Of a stretch of DNA of 64,000 nt, positions 53,378 to 61,176 are shown piece after piece. Position 1 is the first letter of the stretch. Each line of letters begins with the position of its first letter. The DNA lies in NCBI RefSeq assembly GCF_024436375.1, contig NZ_JAFMZM010000007.1:6731-70730 (forward strand), read 5' to 3'. Below the pieces are notes generated by a model. It was not told the origin of the DNA and made no database searches. It was given only the letters and a program-made list of their open reading frames with translations. The position numbers and the translations under genes were made by a program. The DNA comes from Nocardioides astragali (lineage in GTDB: Bacteria; Actinomycetota; Actinomycetes; Propionibacteriales; Nocardioidaceae).

Positions 53378-53860
53378 GTGAAGCCACTGGCGACATCGAT
53401 CGCCGCGCTCGTCCTCGGAGGTGTGGCAGGCGTCCTCGTGGGCCCCGCGACGGCCGGTCCCGACAGTACGGCGGCCCCGGCGGTGCACGTCTCGGACGAT
53501 GCGGCGCCCGAGCCCTACCGGTCGCCGCGCCCCGACGAGGCGGTCGCCCATCCGCCCTATCCCGTCAACGCCAACGGCATGACATACGGCTCCGGCGCCA
53601 ACATCGACGAGCACGACCCGGGACCTGACCTCATCCTCGCCTACGGCGTGGACGGGACCCTCGGCTACGTCCGCTCGACCGATCGCCCCCAGCCCGCGCG
53701 AACCTTGGCCGAGGCGCGCGCCGCCATGGAGTCGGCCGATCCGGACGGCTACGACATCCCGCTCTACGCGCAGGACGGCGTCACCGTGATCAGCTCGTTC
53801 CACATCGGTCCGGGACGAGCCTTGACGTCACGTGCACCTGAGCCCGGATCATCGAGCTGA
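53378..53860 (+). CDS. Secreted protein of unknown function
   Basis: 160 residues, GTG start. A signal peptide (SIAALVLGGVAGVLVGPATA, cleavage after ATA) is followed by a small Pro/Asp-rich domain with YPVNANGMTYGSGANIDE and TLGYVRSTD. The upstream AGGAGG and a run of six A just before the GTG are striking for this genome. I recognise no family. Confidence 0.75.
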   Translation: MKPLATSIAALVLGGVAGVLVGPATAGPDSTAAPAVHVSDDAAPEPYRSPRPDEAVAHPPYPVNANGMTYGSGANIDEHDPGPDLILAYGVDGTLGYVRSTDRPQPARTLAEARAAMESADPDGYDIPLYAQDGVTVISSFHIGPGRALTSRAPEPGSSS

Positions 53861-53878
53861 CCAGCACGAGGAGGACTG

Positions 53879-54274
53879 ATGACCGACGTCCAGGAGTTCC
53901 GCATCACGCTCACCGTCGACGACTTCGACGCCGCGGTGAAGCTCTACCGCGACACCCTCGGGCTGCCGCAGCTCCAGGACTGGAGCAGCGACCAGGGGCG
54001 CGTGCTGCTGCTCGACGCCGGCCGCGCCACCTTGGAGCTCTTCGACGAGGCCCAGGCGGCGATGGTCGACGACCTCGAGGTCGGTGAGCGCGTCTCGGGC
54101 AAGGTGCGCCTCGCCCTTCAGGTGCCCGATGCCGACGCGATGGCGTCGAGGCTGACGGATGCCGGGGCCACGCCGGTGGCCGCCGCGGTGACGACCCCCT
54201 GGGGTGACCGCAACGCACGGGTGGCGGCGCCGGACGGCATGCAGCTCACGTTGTTCACCCTCGGCGAGGAGTGA
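53879..54274 (+). CDS. VOC-family (glyoxalase fold) protein
   Basis: 131 residues, single beta-alpha-beta-beta-beta pair repeat: FRITLTVDDFDAAVKLYRDTLGLP at the start, LELFDEAQAAM and TTPWGDRNARVAAPDGMQLTLF at the end. A fold shared by glyoxalase I, dioxygenases and antibiotic-binding proteins; function not assignable. AGGAGG precedes the ATG. Confidence 0.88.
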   Translation: MTDVQEFRITLTVDDFDAAVKLYRDTLGLPQLQDWSSDQGRVLLLDAGRATLELFDEAQAAMVDDLEVGERVSGKVRLALQVPDADAMASRLTDAGATPVAAAVTTPWGDRNARVAAPDGMQLTLFTLGEE

Positions 54275-54334
54275 CGCGAGCTCGTCGCTGGACCGGCCTT
54301 GTTGCCGAGGGGTGCGGGGTCGAGGATGGCGCAC

Positions 54335-54790
54335 ATGACCGACGCCGAGTTCGAGCTCACCCGCACGGTCCGCGCCCCCATCGAGCAGGTCTTCGCACGG
54401 CTCGCCGACGTCGAGGGTCACAACGAGTGGATGCCCGACAAGGGCAGCATGCTGCGCCGGACCCGGCAGACCTCAGCCGGGCCGCCGGGGCTGGGCACGA
54501 CGTACGAGGACTCGACGACCGTCGGGCTCGTGCCGGGCGAGATCGTCGAGTTCGACCCGCCACGGCGGATCGTCCACCACTGGTGGGACAGCACCAGGTC
54601 GGGCCGGATCAAGATGGAGGGCTGGCCCGGCTACACCCTCGAGTCCACCGGCGACAACGAGACGCTCGTACGCCACCACGCGAAGCTGCGCGCACACGGG
54701 ATCTACCGGATGGCGACACCTGTGCTGAAGCGCATGGCGCTGAAGGAGCGGACCGTCACCCTCGAGGCACTCCAGAAGTCCTTCGAGTAG
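54335..54790 (+). CDS. SRPBCC (START-like) family protein
   Basis: 151 residues. FELTRTVRAPIEQVFARLADVEGHNEWMP opens a polyketide-cyclase/START-type lipid-binding fold; IVEFDPPRRIVHHWW follows. Could bind a hydrophobic ligand. Two ATGs nine bases apart are possible; I prefer the second, with GAGG nine bases upstream. Confidence 0.82.
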   Translation: MTDAEFELTRTVRAPIEQVFARLADVEGHNEWMPDKGSMLRRTRQTSAGPPGLGTTYEDSTTVGLVPGEIVEFDPPRRIVHHWWDSTRSGRIKMEGWPGYTLESTGDNETLVRHHAKLRAHGIYRMATPVLKRMALKERTVTLEALQKSFE

Positions 54791-54816
54791 TGCGTACGAG
54801 GGACGCCTGCGGCGGC

Positions 54817-54822
54817 TAGCCT
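54817..54822 (+). promoter_or_regulatory. Leaderless-type -10 box (TAGCCT)
   Basis: TAGCCT, 7 bases before the ATG at 54830, no ribosome binding site between. Confidence 0.5.
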
Positions 54823-54829
54823 CCTGTCC

Positions 54830-55786
54830 ATGGGCGGTGCGCCGGACAGGTTGCGCGTACGCCTGGCCGCGGACGCGGCCAGTGTGGTGGGTGCACGCCG
54901 CTTCGTGGTCGACGGCCTGGGTGCGTGGGGCGAGTCGCGGCTCGTGGACGCCGCCGAGCTCGTCGCCAGCGAGCTCACGACCAACGTGGCCCTGCACGCG
55001 GGCGCCGAGTTCATGTACGTCACCCTCGAGCGCCGGGCGACGGGCGTGCGTCTGTCCGTCGAGGACGATGGTCCGCTGGGCATCGCGGTGGTGCAGGCGC
55101 GGACGCACGCGAGCGGGGATGCGCCCGAGTGGAGCGAGCTGGACGCGACCGGTCGGGGCCTGGCCATCGTGGGGATGGTCGCGGGCCGCTGGGGTGTCGA
55201 CGAGACTGCTCGGGGCAAGCAGGTGTGGGCGGAGCTGGTGGATCCGGACGACTTCGCCTACTCCTCGCAGGACGCGCAGCTCTCGACTCTGTCCGACCCT
55301 GCCCCCGCAGCCGAGGACCTGCCGCCGGAGTGGGTCATGGTCCGGCTCGCCCAGTGCCCGGTCGGCCTCAGCCTCCAGCAGGACCGTCACCTCGACGAGC
55401 TGGTGCGCGAGCTCCAGCTGCTCTCTGTCGACCAGGGCAGTGTCGAGTCGGCCGCGCTCGCGGAAGAGATCCGTGGCCTCCTGGTCTCGCCCACGCACGC
55501 GCGACTGACCGGACGCCGGACCGCGGAGCGGGCTCGCGAGGAGGGCAAGGAGGTGGTGGACGTGGACATGGCCATGCCGCGCGAGTTCAGCGGTCTCATC
55601 CTCCAGCTGCACGAGGCCGTCACTCGTGCCGACGAGCTGTGCCGGGACGGTCGGCTCCTGACGCTGGCCGCACCGCCTGGCGTGCAGGAGCTCCGTTCCT
55701 GGATGACCCACGAGATCGTCGCGCAGGCGACGCGCGGGGCGACACCCACCACGTGGGCCGACTGGCTGGGCGAGCGCACGTCTTGA
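54830..55786 (+). CDS. RsbW-like ATPase domain protein with an unassigned C-terminus
   Basis: 318 residues. Residues 1-130 form a GHKL ATPase of the anti-sigma type: AELVASELTTNVALHAGAEF (N box), VEDDGPLGI, and ATGRGLAIVGMVAGRWGV (G box). The remaining 170 or so residues are helical and not recognised (LQQDRHLDELVRELQLLS, MPREFSGLILQLHEAVTRAD). It stands alone, with no sigma factor or anti-anti-sigma gene nearby. Possibly a kinase-type regulator of a PP2C/STAS module elsewhere. Confidence 0.78.
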   Translation: MGGAPDRLRVRLAADAASVVGARRFVVDGLGAWGESRLVDAAELVASELTTNVALHAGAEFMYVTLERRATGVRLSVEDDGPLGIAVVQARTHASGDAPEWSELDATGRGLAIVGMVAGRWGVDETARGKQVWAELVDPDDFAYSSQDAQLSTLSDPAPAAEDLPPEWVMVRLAQCPVGLSLQQDRHLDELVRELQLLSVDQGSVESAALAEEIRGLLVSPTHARLTGRRTAERAREEGKEVVDVDMAMPREFSGLILQLHEAVTRADELCRDGRLLTLAAPPGVQELRSWMTHEIVAQATRGATPTTWADWLGERTS

Positions 55787-55832
55787 CCGCGGCGGGTCGC
55801 CCGGGGGCCAGTGCCAGAGCGCCGCGCGTCGG

Positions 55833-56846
55833 TCAGTCGTCGATGCGCAGGACGACTCGGCCCAGGGGTTGGCCGGACATGAGATGGCGGATCGCCTCTG
55901 CGGCTTCGCCCAGGGAGTAGACGCGGTCGAGCACGACTCGCAGCTGGCCGTCCTCCATGAGCCGCGCAAGAGTGCCCAGCAGCTCACGTTTGTCCGGAGC
56001 CGCGAACGAGCCACCTCGCAGCTGGGGAGTCACAGCCGAGCGGGCCACCAGTCCGAGAAGGCGCGGGATGCTGCCGAGCCACCGGTGCCCGCCCGCGCCG
56101 AACGCGTCGTGCCCGATCAGCACGTAGCTCCCATGCGCGTCCAGGACCCGGCGTATCGCCCGGAACGAGTGGTTGCCGGGCACGTCGAAGATGACGTCCC
56201 ACCTCTCGGAGCCGCGCGTGAAGTCCTCGGTCCGGTAGTCGATGACTCGGTCCGCTCCCAGGGAGCCCACGAGGTGGAGCTTGCTCGCGTGGTCGACGCC
56301 GGTCACGTGCGCGCCGTAGGCCTTGGCGAGCTGGAGGGCGAACGCACCGACGCCGCCCGCGGCACCGTTGACCAGGACGCGGGACCCGGGTGCCACTCGG
56401 CGTCGTGGGAGGTTGTTCAGGGCAATCAGCCCTGCCGTCGGCACCGCCGCCGCCTCCTCGAAGCTGGCACCGGAAGGCTTGAGCCACAGCGCCTCCTCGG
56501 GGGCGGTGGCGTACTCAGCGAACGCACCCCCGTTGCGCCACTGGAAGCCGCGAACCGTCTCGCCGAACACTTCGTCACCCGGCCTGAACCGTGTCACCGC
56601 GCCACCCACGGACTCCACAACCCCGGCGAGGTCCGTTCCGGGAACTTGCTGATGAGGACGCCGTACGCCGGAGCCCATGAGGCGGATCACCGCGGGTCGC
56701 CCGGCGATGACGTGCCAGACATCCGGATGCACGGACGCTGCGCGCACTCGGACCAGCACCTCGTCCTCGGCCGGCTCCGGACGAGCGATCTCACCCAGCT
56801 GAAGGTCGTCGACGGATCCGTAGGCCTTCTGGAGGATCGCTCTCAT
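55833..56846 (-). CDS. Zinc-independent MDR-family oxidoreductase (quinone reductase-like)
   Basis: 337 residues. MDR fold: GTDLAGVVESVGGAVTRFRPGDEVFG, NADPH motif NGAAGGVGAFALQLAKAYGA, LGADRVIDYRTEDF, ending LGRVVLRIDD. No catalytic zinc Cys/His set, so of the quinone oxidoreductase type. Substrate unknown. TACGGT box at 56853-56858 suggests a leaderless transcript. Confidence 0.88.
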   Translation of the reverse strand: MRAILQKAYGSVDDLQLGEIARPEPAEDEVLVRVRAASVHPDVWHVIAGRPAVIRLMGSGVRRPHQQVPGTDLAGVVESVGGAVTRFRPGDEVFGETVRGFQWRNGGAFAEYATAPEEALWLKPSGASFEEAAAVPTAGLIALNNLPRRRVAPGSRVLVNGAAGGVGAFALQLAKAYGAHVTGVDHASKLHLVGSLGADRVIDYRTEDFTRGSERWDVIFDVPGNHSFRAIRRVLDAHGSYVLIGHDAFGAGGHRWLGSIPRLLGLVARSAVTPQLRGGSFAAPDKRELLGTLARLMEDGQLRVVLDRVYSLGEAAEAIRHLMSGQPLGRVVLRIDD

Positions 56847-56852
56847 GGTCGG

Positions 56853-56858
56853 ACCGTA
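56853..56858 (-). promoter_or_regulatory. Leaderless-type -10 box (TACGGT)
   Basis: TACGGT on the minus strand, 6 bases before the ATG at 56846. Confidence 0.45.
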
Positions 56859-56930
56859 CTGGAGCTGCCCGCCACCCCACCGCGACGAGCACAGGCTTGC
56901 GACGCACGCAGGCCGGGTGGACCCTGAGAC

Positions 56931-57551
56931 ATGGTGTCTCGCGCGTCCTGTGTCGCGCTCGGGCTCGTCGGCATGCTCCTTGTCGGCTGCGGAGATCGAT
57001 CCGATCCCGCGACGAGCAGTCCAGATGCGACCAGCCCAGAGGCGACGACCGAAGCCGCGCCACCGGCCCTGGACCAGTACCTCCTGAAAGCCGACGAGGT
57101 CCCAGACCTGGCACCGTACTCGTCGCCGCAGACCGACTCAGGCGAGCCGTTCGACCTGCCCGAGAGCGGTGCGGACCTGCTCCGGCGCAGTGGCTACATC
57201 TCGACGACCTACCAGCCCGCCGACGGCGCGCGCGGCGCCGGCGTCAGCAGCGTCCTGCTGTTCGAGACCGACGCCGGGGCGCGCGACTGGATGGCCTACG
57301 AGACGAGCGACGAGGGGATCCAGGACCTGGTTCCCGGTACGACGATCAAGAGGTTCGACGTTCCCGGGGTCCCTGGTGCAACCGGCTGGACCGGATCCGA
57401 CCTGCATGGCAACGCCATCGGCCACGTGTACTGGACCCAGGGCCGCTGCATGTTGCTCATCGGCCTCGAGGTGGAGGGTCCGCGGGTCAGGCGGCTGTCG
57501 GCCGGCGTCGAGGCGATCTACGAGCGCACGGGTGGGACCTGCCCCGAGTGA
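56931..57551 (+). CDS. Lipoprotein of unknown function
   Basis: 206 residues. Lipobox LVGC after a short hydrophobic signal, a Thr/Ser/Glu/Pro linker, then a globular part with ALDQYLLKADEVPDLAPYSS and LLFETDAGARDWMAYE. The pattern of a lipid-anchored actinobacterial domain akin to the DUF7373/PknH-sensor-like lipoproteins, but I cannot assign it. Upstream gap of 84 bases to the divergent oxidoreductase. Confidence 0.8.
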   Translation: MVSRASCVALGLVGMLLVGCGDRSDPATSSPDATSPEATTEAAPPALDQYLLKADEVPDLAPYSSPQTDSGEPFDLPESGADLLRRSGYISTTYQPADGARGAGVSSVLLFETDAGARDWMAYETSDEGIQDLVPGTTIKRFDVPGVPGATGWTGSDLHGNAIGHVYWTQGRCMLLIGLEVEGPRVRRLSAGVEAIYERTGGTCPE

Positions 57552-57615
57552 GGGCCGCGCTTTCCACCCGGGGCGGGCGTACGCTGGAGAGCATCGTTCA
57601 GGGGTAGATCGTCTG

Positions 57616-58086
57616 ATGTGGTGGATTGCCTGGTTGATCGCAGCGGTTGTCCTCGGCGTGGTGGAGTCCCTCACGCTGACGCTGGCGTTCGGCCTGCTGG
57701 CGGGCGCGGCGCTCGTCGCCGCGGTCGCGGCCGGCCTCGGAGCATCGGTCCCGATCCAGCTGCTCGCGTTCGCCGTCGCGGGCGGGATCGGCCTCGTGGC
57801 GGTCCGCCCGATCGCGAAGCGGCACCTGGCGCTCCCGCCGGTGACCCGCGACGGCACTGACGCCCTGGTCGGGCGGTCAGCGGTGGTCACCCACGAGGTG
57901 AGCTCGAGCGGCGGGGTGGTGCACCTCTCCGGTGAGGACTGGTCGGCCCGGCCCTACGACGAGGACCTCGTGATCCCTCCGGGTGTGCGCGTCGACGTCT
58001 TCGAGATCCAGGGTGCCACTGCACTGGTGCACCCGCGCGTGCCCCTGTCCGACCCCCGACCCCTGCCCCGACCCTCAGAGGAGTGA
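57616..58086 (+). CDS. NfeD-family membrane protein
   Basis: 156 residues. Two to three membrane helices (WWIAWLIAAVVLGVVESLTL, AFGLLAGAALVAAVAAGLG, VPIQLLAFAVAGGIGLVAV), then an OB-fold NfeD C-terminal domain (ALVGRSAVVTHEV, GVRVDVFEIQGATALVHP). NfeD proteins pair with SPFH/stomatin proteins, as here. The stop overlaps or abuts the SPFH start. A TACGCT box lies about 32 bases upstream of the ATG. Confidence 0.92.
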   Translation: MWWIAWLIAAVVLGVVESLTLTLAFGLLAGAALVAAVAAGLGASVPIQLLAFAVAGGIGLVAVRPIAKRHLALPPVTRDGTDALVGRSAVVTHEVSSSGGVVHLSGEDWSARPYDEDLVIPPGVRVDVFEIQGATALVHPRVPLSDPRPLPRPSEE

Positions 58087-58091
58087 GCGCG

Positions 58092-59039
58092 ATGGAGCTG
58101 TTGGTGCCACTCGCCGTCCTGGCCGTCCTGATCGCCTTCCTGGTGGCGTCGTCCATCCGGATCGTCCCGCAGGCCAGGCGCTACAACATCGAGAGGTTCG
58201 GCCGCTACCAGCGGACCTTGCAGCCGGGCCTGAACCTCATCATCCCGCTGGTCGACCGGGTGAACACCAGGCTCGACGTGCGCGAGCACGTCTACTCCTC
58301 GGACCCGAAGCCGGTCATCACGGAGGACAACCTGGTGGTCGCCATCGACACCGTCCTCTACTACCAGATCACCGACCCGCGGGCTGCCGCGTACGAGGTG
58401 ACCAACTACCTCCAGGCGATCGACCAGCTCACCGTCACGACCCTGCGCAACCTCATCGGCTCGATGGACCTCGAGAGCACCCTCACCTCCCGGGAGACCA
58501 TCAACGTGCGGCTGCGCGAGGTGCTCGACGAGGCCACCGGCAAGTGGGGCATCCGGGTCAACCGGGTGGAGATCAAGGCGATCGACCCGCCCCGCAGCAT
58601 CCAGGAGGCGATGGAGAAGCAGATGCGTGCGGAACGCGACAAGCGTGCGGTGATCCTCCAGGCCGAGGGGCAGCGGCAGGCGTTGATCCTCACCGCGGAG
58701 GGCACCCGCAACAAGCTGATCCTGGAGGCGGAGGGACGTCAGCAGGCGAAGGTCCTGGACGCCGACGGCGAGGCCAGGGCGCTGGAGCGGGTGTTCCAGG
58801 CGGTCCACGCCAACGACGCCGACCCCCAGGTCCTGGCCTACAAGTACCTCGAGATGCTTCCCCGCCTCGCGGAGCACGGCAACGGCTACTTCGTGATCCC
58901 GGGCGAGCTCAGCGAGGCGATGCGGACCGTGACGTCGGCCTTCACCGGCGACCGGGGGAGTGAGCGCGGGGACGTGGACGCGCCGGCCGAGCCGCAGGTG
59001 GAGGCGCCGCAGGTCCGGCCGCACACCCTCGGCGCCTGA
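58092..59039 (+). CDS. SPFH/Band 7 (stomatin-like) membrane protein
   Basis: 315 residues. One N-terminal membrane helix (LLVPLAVLAVLIAFLVASSI), the Band 7 domain (RIVPQARRYNIERFGRYQRT, GLNLIIPLVDRVN, VDVREHVY-type segment), then a coiled-coil with IQEAMEKQMRAERDKRAVI and AEGQRQALILTAEGTRNK. QmcA/YbbK type, forming membrane microdomain rings. An in-frame GTG overlaps the nfeD stop; the ATG nine bases later has GAGGAG at better spacing and is my choice. Confidence 0.93.
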   Translation: MELLVPLAVLAVLIAFLVASSIRIVPQARRYNIERFGRYQRTLQPGLNLIIPLVDRVNTRLDVREHVYSSDPKPVITEDNLVVAIDTVLYYQITDPRAAAYEVTNYLQAIDQLTVTTLRNLIGSMDLESTLTSRETINVRLREVLDEATGKWGIRVNRVEIKAIDPPRSIQEAMEKQMRAERDKRAVILQAEGQRQALILTAEGTRNKLILEAEGRQQAKVLDADGEARALERVFQAVHANDADPQVLAYKYLEMLPRLAEHGNGYFVIPGELSEAMRTVTSAFTGDRGSERGDVDAPAEPQVEAPQVRPHTLGA

Positions 59040-59059
59040 CCTCGAAAGCCGCCTGGACC

Positions 59060-59065
59060 TAGGCT
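59060..59065 (+). promoter_or_regulatory. Leaderless-type -10 box (TAGGCT)
   Basis: TAGGCT, 6 bases before the GTG of the acetyltransferase gene at 59072. Confidence 0.5.
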
Positions 59066-59071
59066 GAGGCC

Positions 59072-59620
59072 GTGCTGGTAGGTCAGTCCGTCACTCTGCG
59101 CCCGGTCCGCGAGGCAGACCTGGACGCGCTGTACGACGCGCACACCGACATTCGCAACCGTGGTGCGTACTTCCCTCTCGGGGTCATGTCGCAGACGGCC
59201 TTCCGTCGAGAGTTCGCCGAGCACGGCTTCTGGCAGAAGACCGAGGGGATGCTCGTCATCGAGTCCTCCGAGGGCGAGATCGCCGGTCACATCGAGTTCT
59301 TCCACCCGGTCTCCTACTGGGACGCGTTCGAGCTGTCCTACCAGCTCTACGCCGACCAGCACGCCGGACGTGGCTTCGTGACCGAGGCGGTCCAGCTGCT
59401 CGTGGACTACCTCTTCGGCGCGAAGAAGGAGCACCGGATCCACCTGGTCATCGTCGGCGAGAACGCCGCCTCACGGCGTATCGCCGAGAAGTGCGGATTC
59501 GTGCTGGAAGGGACCATACGCGGCGCGTTCTTCAACGACGGCCGCAACCAGGACGTGTTGCTCTACTCGCTCCTGCGGACCGACCCGCGGCCGTGGCACG
59601 GGGACGGCGGGGGTCAGTAA
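59072..59620 (+). CDS. GNAT acetyltransferase (RimJ/RimL-like)
   Basis: 182 residues, GTG start. VTLRPVREADLDALYDAH, YQLYADQHAGRGFVTEAVQL (acetyl-CoA loop), VIVGENAASRRIAEKCGFVLEGTIR and LLYSLLRTD are the RimJ/RimL pattern. Acetylates an amine, either a ribosomal protein or a small molecule. Confidence 0.9.
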   Translation: MLVGQSVTLRPVREADLDALYDAHTDIRNRGAYFPLGVMSQTAFRREFAEHGFWQKTEGMLVIESSEGEIAGHIEFFHPVSYWDAFELSYQLYADQHAGRGFVTEAVQLLVDYLFGAKKEHRIHLVIVGENAASRRIAEKCGFVLEGTIRGAFFNDGRNQDVLLYSLLRTDPRPWHGDGGGQ

Positions 59621-59646
59621 CAGATTCGTCGGAGGATGATGGGTCC

Positions 59647-60612
59647 ATGCGCTACGCGATGACGGGGGCGACCGGCTTCCTGGGCGGGGAGCTGGCACGC
59701 CAGCTGCGCTCCTCGGGGCACGACCTGGTGGCGTTGGTCCGCGACCCCGCGAGGGCAGCCGGCCTCCGCGACCTCGGGGTGGAGCTGGTCGTCGGAGACC
59801 TCTACGTCAGCGCTGCGCTGGATCGCTTGCTGGAAGGTGCGGACGGGTTCTTCCACGTCGCCGGCTGGTACAAGCACGGACGGCGCGAGCACGAGCGACT
59901 GCGGGCAGTGAACGTCACCGGCACGCGCAACGCGTTGGAGGCGGCGCTACGCGCCGGAGTGCGGACGGTGTACACCAGCACGCTCGCGATCAACTCCGAC
60001 ACCCGAGGCGTCGTTCGCGACGAGGCGTACCTGCACCGCGGCACGTGGGTGACGGAGTACGACCGGACCAAGGCGGAGGCGCACCGCCTCGCCGAGGAGT
60101 ACGCCACCCGGGGTCTGCCCCTCGTGATCGTCATGCCCAGCGTGGTCTACGGCCCGGGCGACACCGGCAGCACCCTCGGGCAGCTGACCAGGCAGATCAT
60201 CGGGGGACGACCGGTCCTCGGACCGAAGGACGGCGGGTGCTCGTGGGCCCACGTGCACGACGTCGCTCGCGGGCACGTCCTGGCCATGGAGAAGGGACGC
60301 CCAGGCGAGTCGTACATGCTGGCCGGTGAGCGGGTGTCGTACGCCGAGATCCTGGGACTGGTCGCCCGCGAAGCCGGCAGGCGCCGGCCGATCCTGCTTC
60401 CGAACAGCCTGGTCCGGGTGGCGGCCGCGATGACCGCGCCGCTCGAGCGGATCGTGCCGATCCCGCAGGCCCTGACCGCCGAGGCAGCACGCGCCGGCAT
60501 GGCGACCTACTTCGGCGACAGCACCAAGGCCGAGACCGAGCTCGGCTGGACGTCGCGACCCGTGCGTGAGGGCATCGCCGAGACCGTACGCCTGGAGATG
60601 GCCCGGGGTTGA
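59647..60612 (+). CDS. NAD-dependent epimerase/dehydratase (DFR-like)
   Basis: 321 residues. Extended SDR: TGATGFLGGELARQL, NVTGTRNALEAALRAGVRTV, YTSTLAIN and Y-x3-K (YDRTKAEAHRL), MPSVVYGPGD, then HVHDVARGHVLAMEKG. The dihydroflavonol reductase/hopanoid-associated epimerase-like subgroup. Substrate unknown. Confidence 0.88.
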   Translation: MRYAMTGATGFLGGELARQLRSSGHDLVALVRDPARAAGLRDLGVELVVGDLYVSAALDRLLEGADGFFHVAGWYKHGRREHERLRAVNVTGTRNALEAALRAGVRTVYTSTLAINSDTRGVVRDEAYLHRGTWVTEYDRTKAEAHRLAEEYATRGLPLVIVMPSVVYGPGDTGSTLGQLTRQIIGGRPVLGPKDGGCSWAHVHDVARGHVLAMEKGRPGESYMLAGERVSYAEILGLVAREAGRRRPILLPNSLVRVAAAMTAPLERIVPIPQALTAEAARAGMATYFGDSTKAETELGWTSRPVREGIAETVRLEMARG

Positions 60613-60662
60613 CCTCGAAGGGCAGATCGGCGGTGTGCACGACAGGTTGAGAGGAGCGGTCC

Positions 60663-61097
60663 ATGGAGGACTGGCGAAACGTCAAGCGGGCCGTGTTCGC
60701 GCGGCACAGCAACCCCTGGAGCGCGTGGACGAGGTGGGCGAGCGCACCGCTGATGCTCGTCCCGGTATGGCGACGCAGCTGGCGCGACGCCGCCCTGGTG
60801 GGCGTATGGATGGCCGTCAACCCGGTCGTCTTTGGCAAGCCCGCGCACGCGCGGGCATGGGCGACGCGGGCGGTGCTGGGCGAGGAGCAATGGATCGCCG
60901 AGCGGCCGATGGACTCTGCAATGGCTGTCGACGTCGCCGCTACCGCCGCGGGACTTCTCGCTCTGGTCGCCGCCCGCCGGCGTCGCGTGGTGCCGGCCCT
61001 GGTAGCCACCGCCTTGGAGATGGGGCTGCTGCTGGCGTACTGGGAGCTGATGGCCCGCTACTACGACCGCCACCGTGGGGTGCGGTCAAGGACCTGA
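60663..61097 (+). CDS. Small membrane protein (DUF6653-like)
   Basis: 144 residues. AVFARHSNPWSAWTRW at the start, MAVNPVVFGKPAHARAWATR in the middle, then two weak membrane helices. I think it belongs to the DUF6653 family (HxNPWSxWTR signature) but am not certain. GAGAGGAG precedes the ATG. Confidence 0.6.
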   Translation: MEDWRNVKRAVFARHSNPWSAWTRWASAPLMLVPVWRRSWRDAALVGVWMAVNPVVFGKPAHARAWATRAVLGEEQWIAERPMDSAMAVDVAATAAGLLALVAARRRRVVPALVATALEMGLLLAYWELMARYYDRHRGVRSRT

Positions 61098-61176
61098 GCA
61101 GGTCGGGATGTCATCCGGTCGGCGCAAGGGATGGCCCCGTTCGTATGACGTCGTGGCATCAACACCCCGCTCATTC

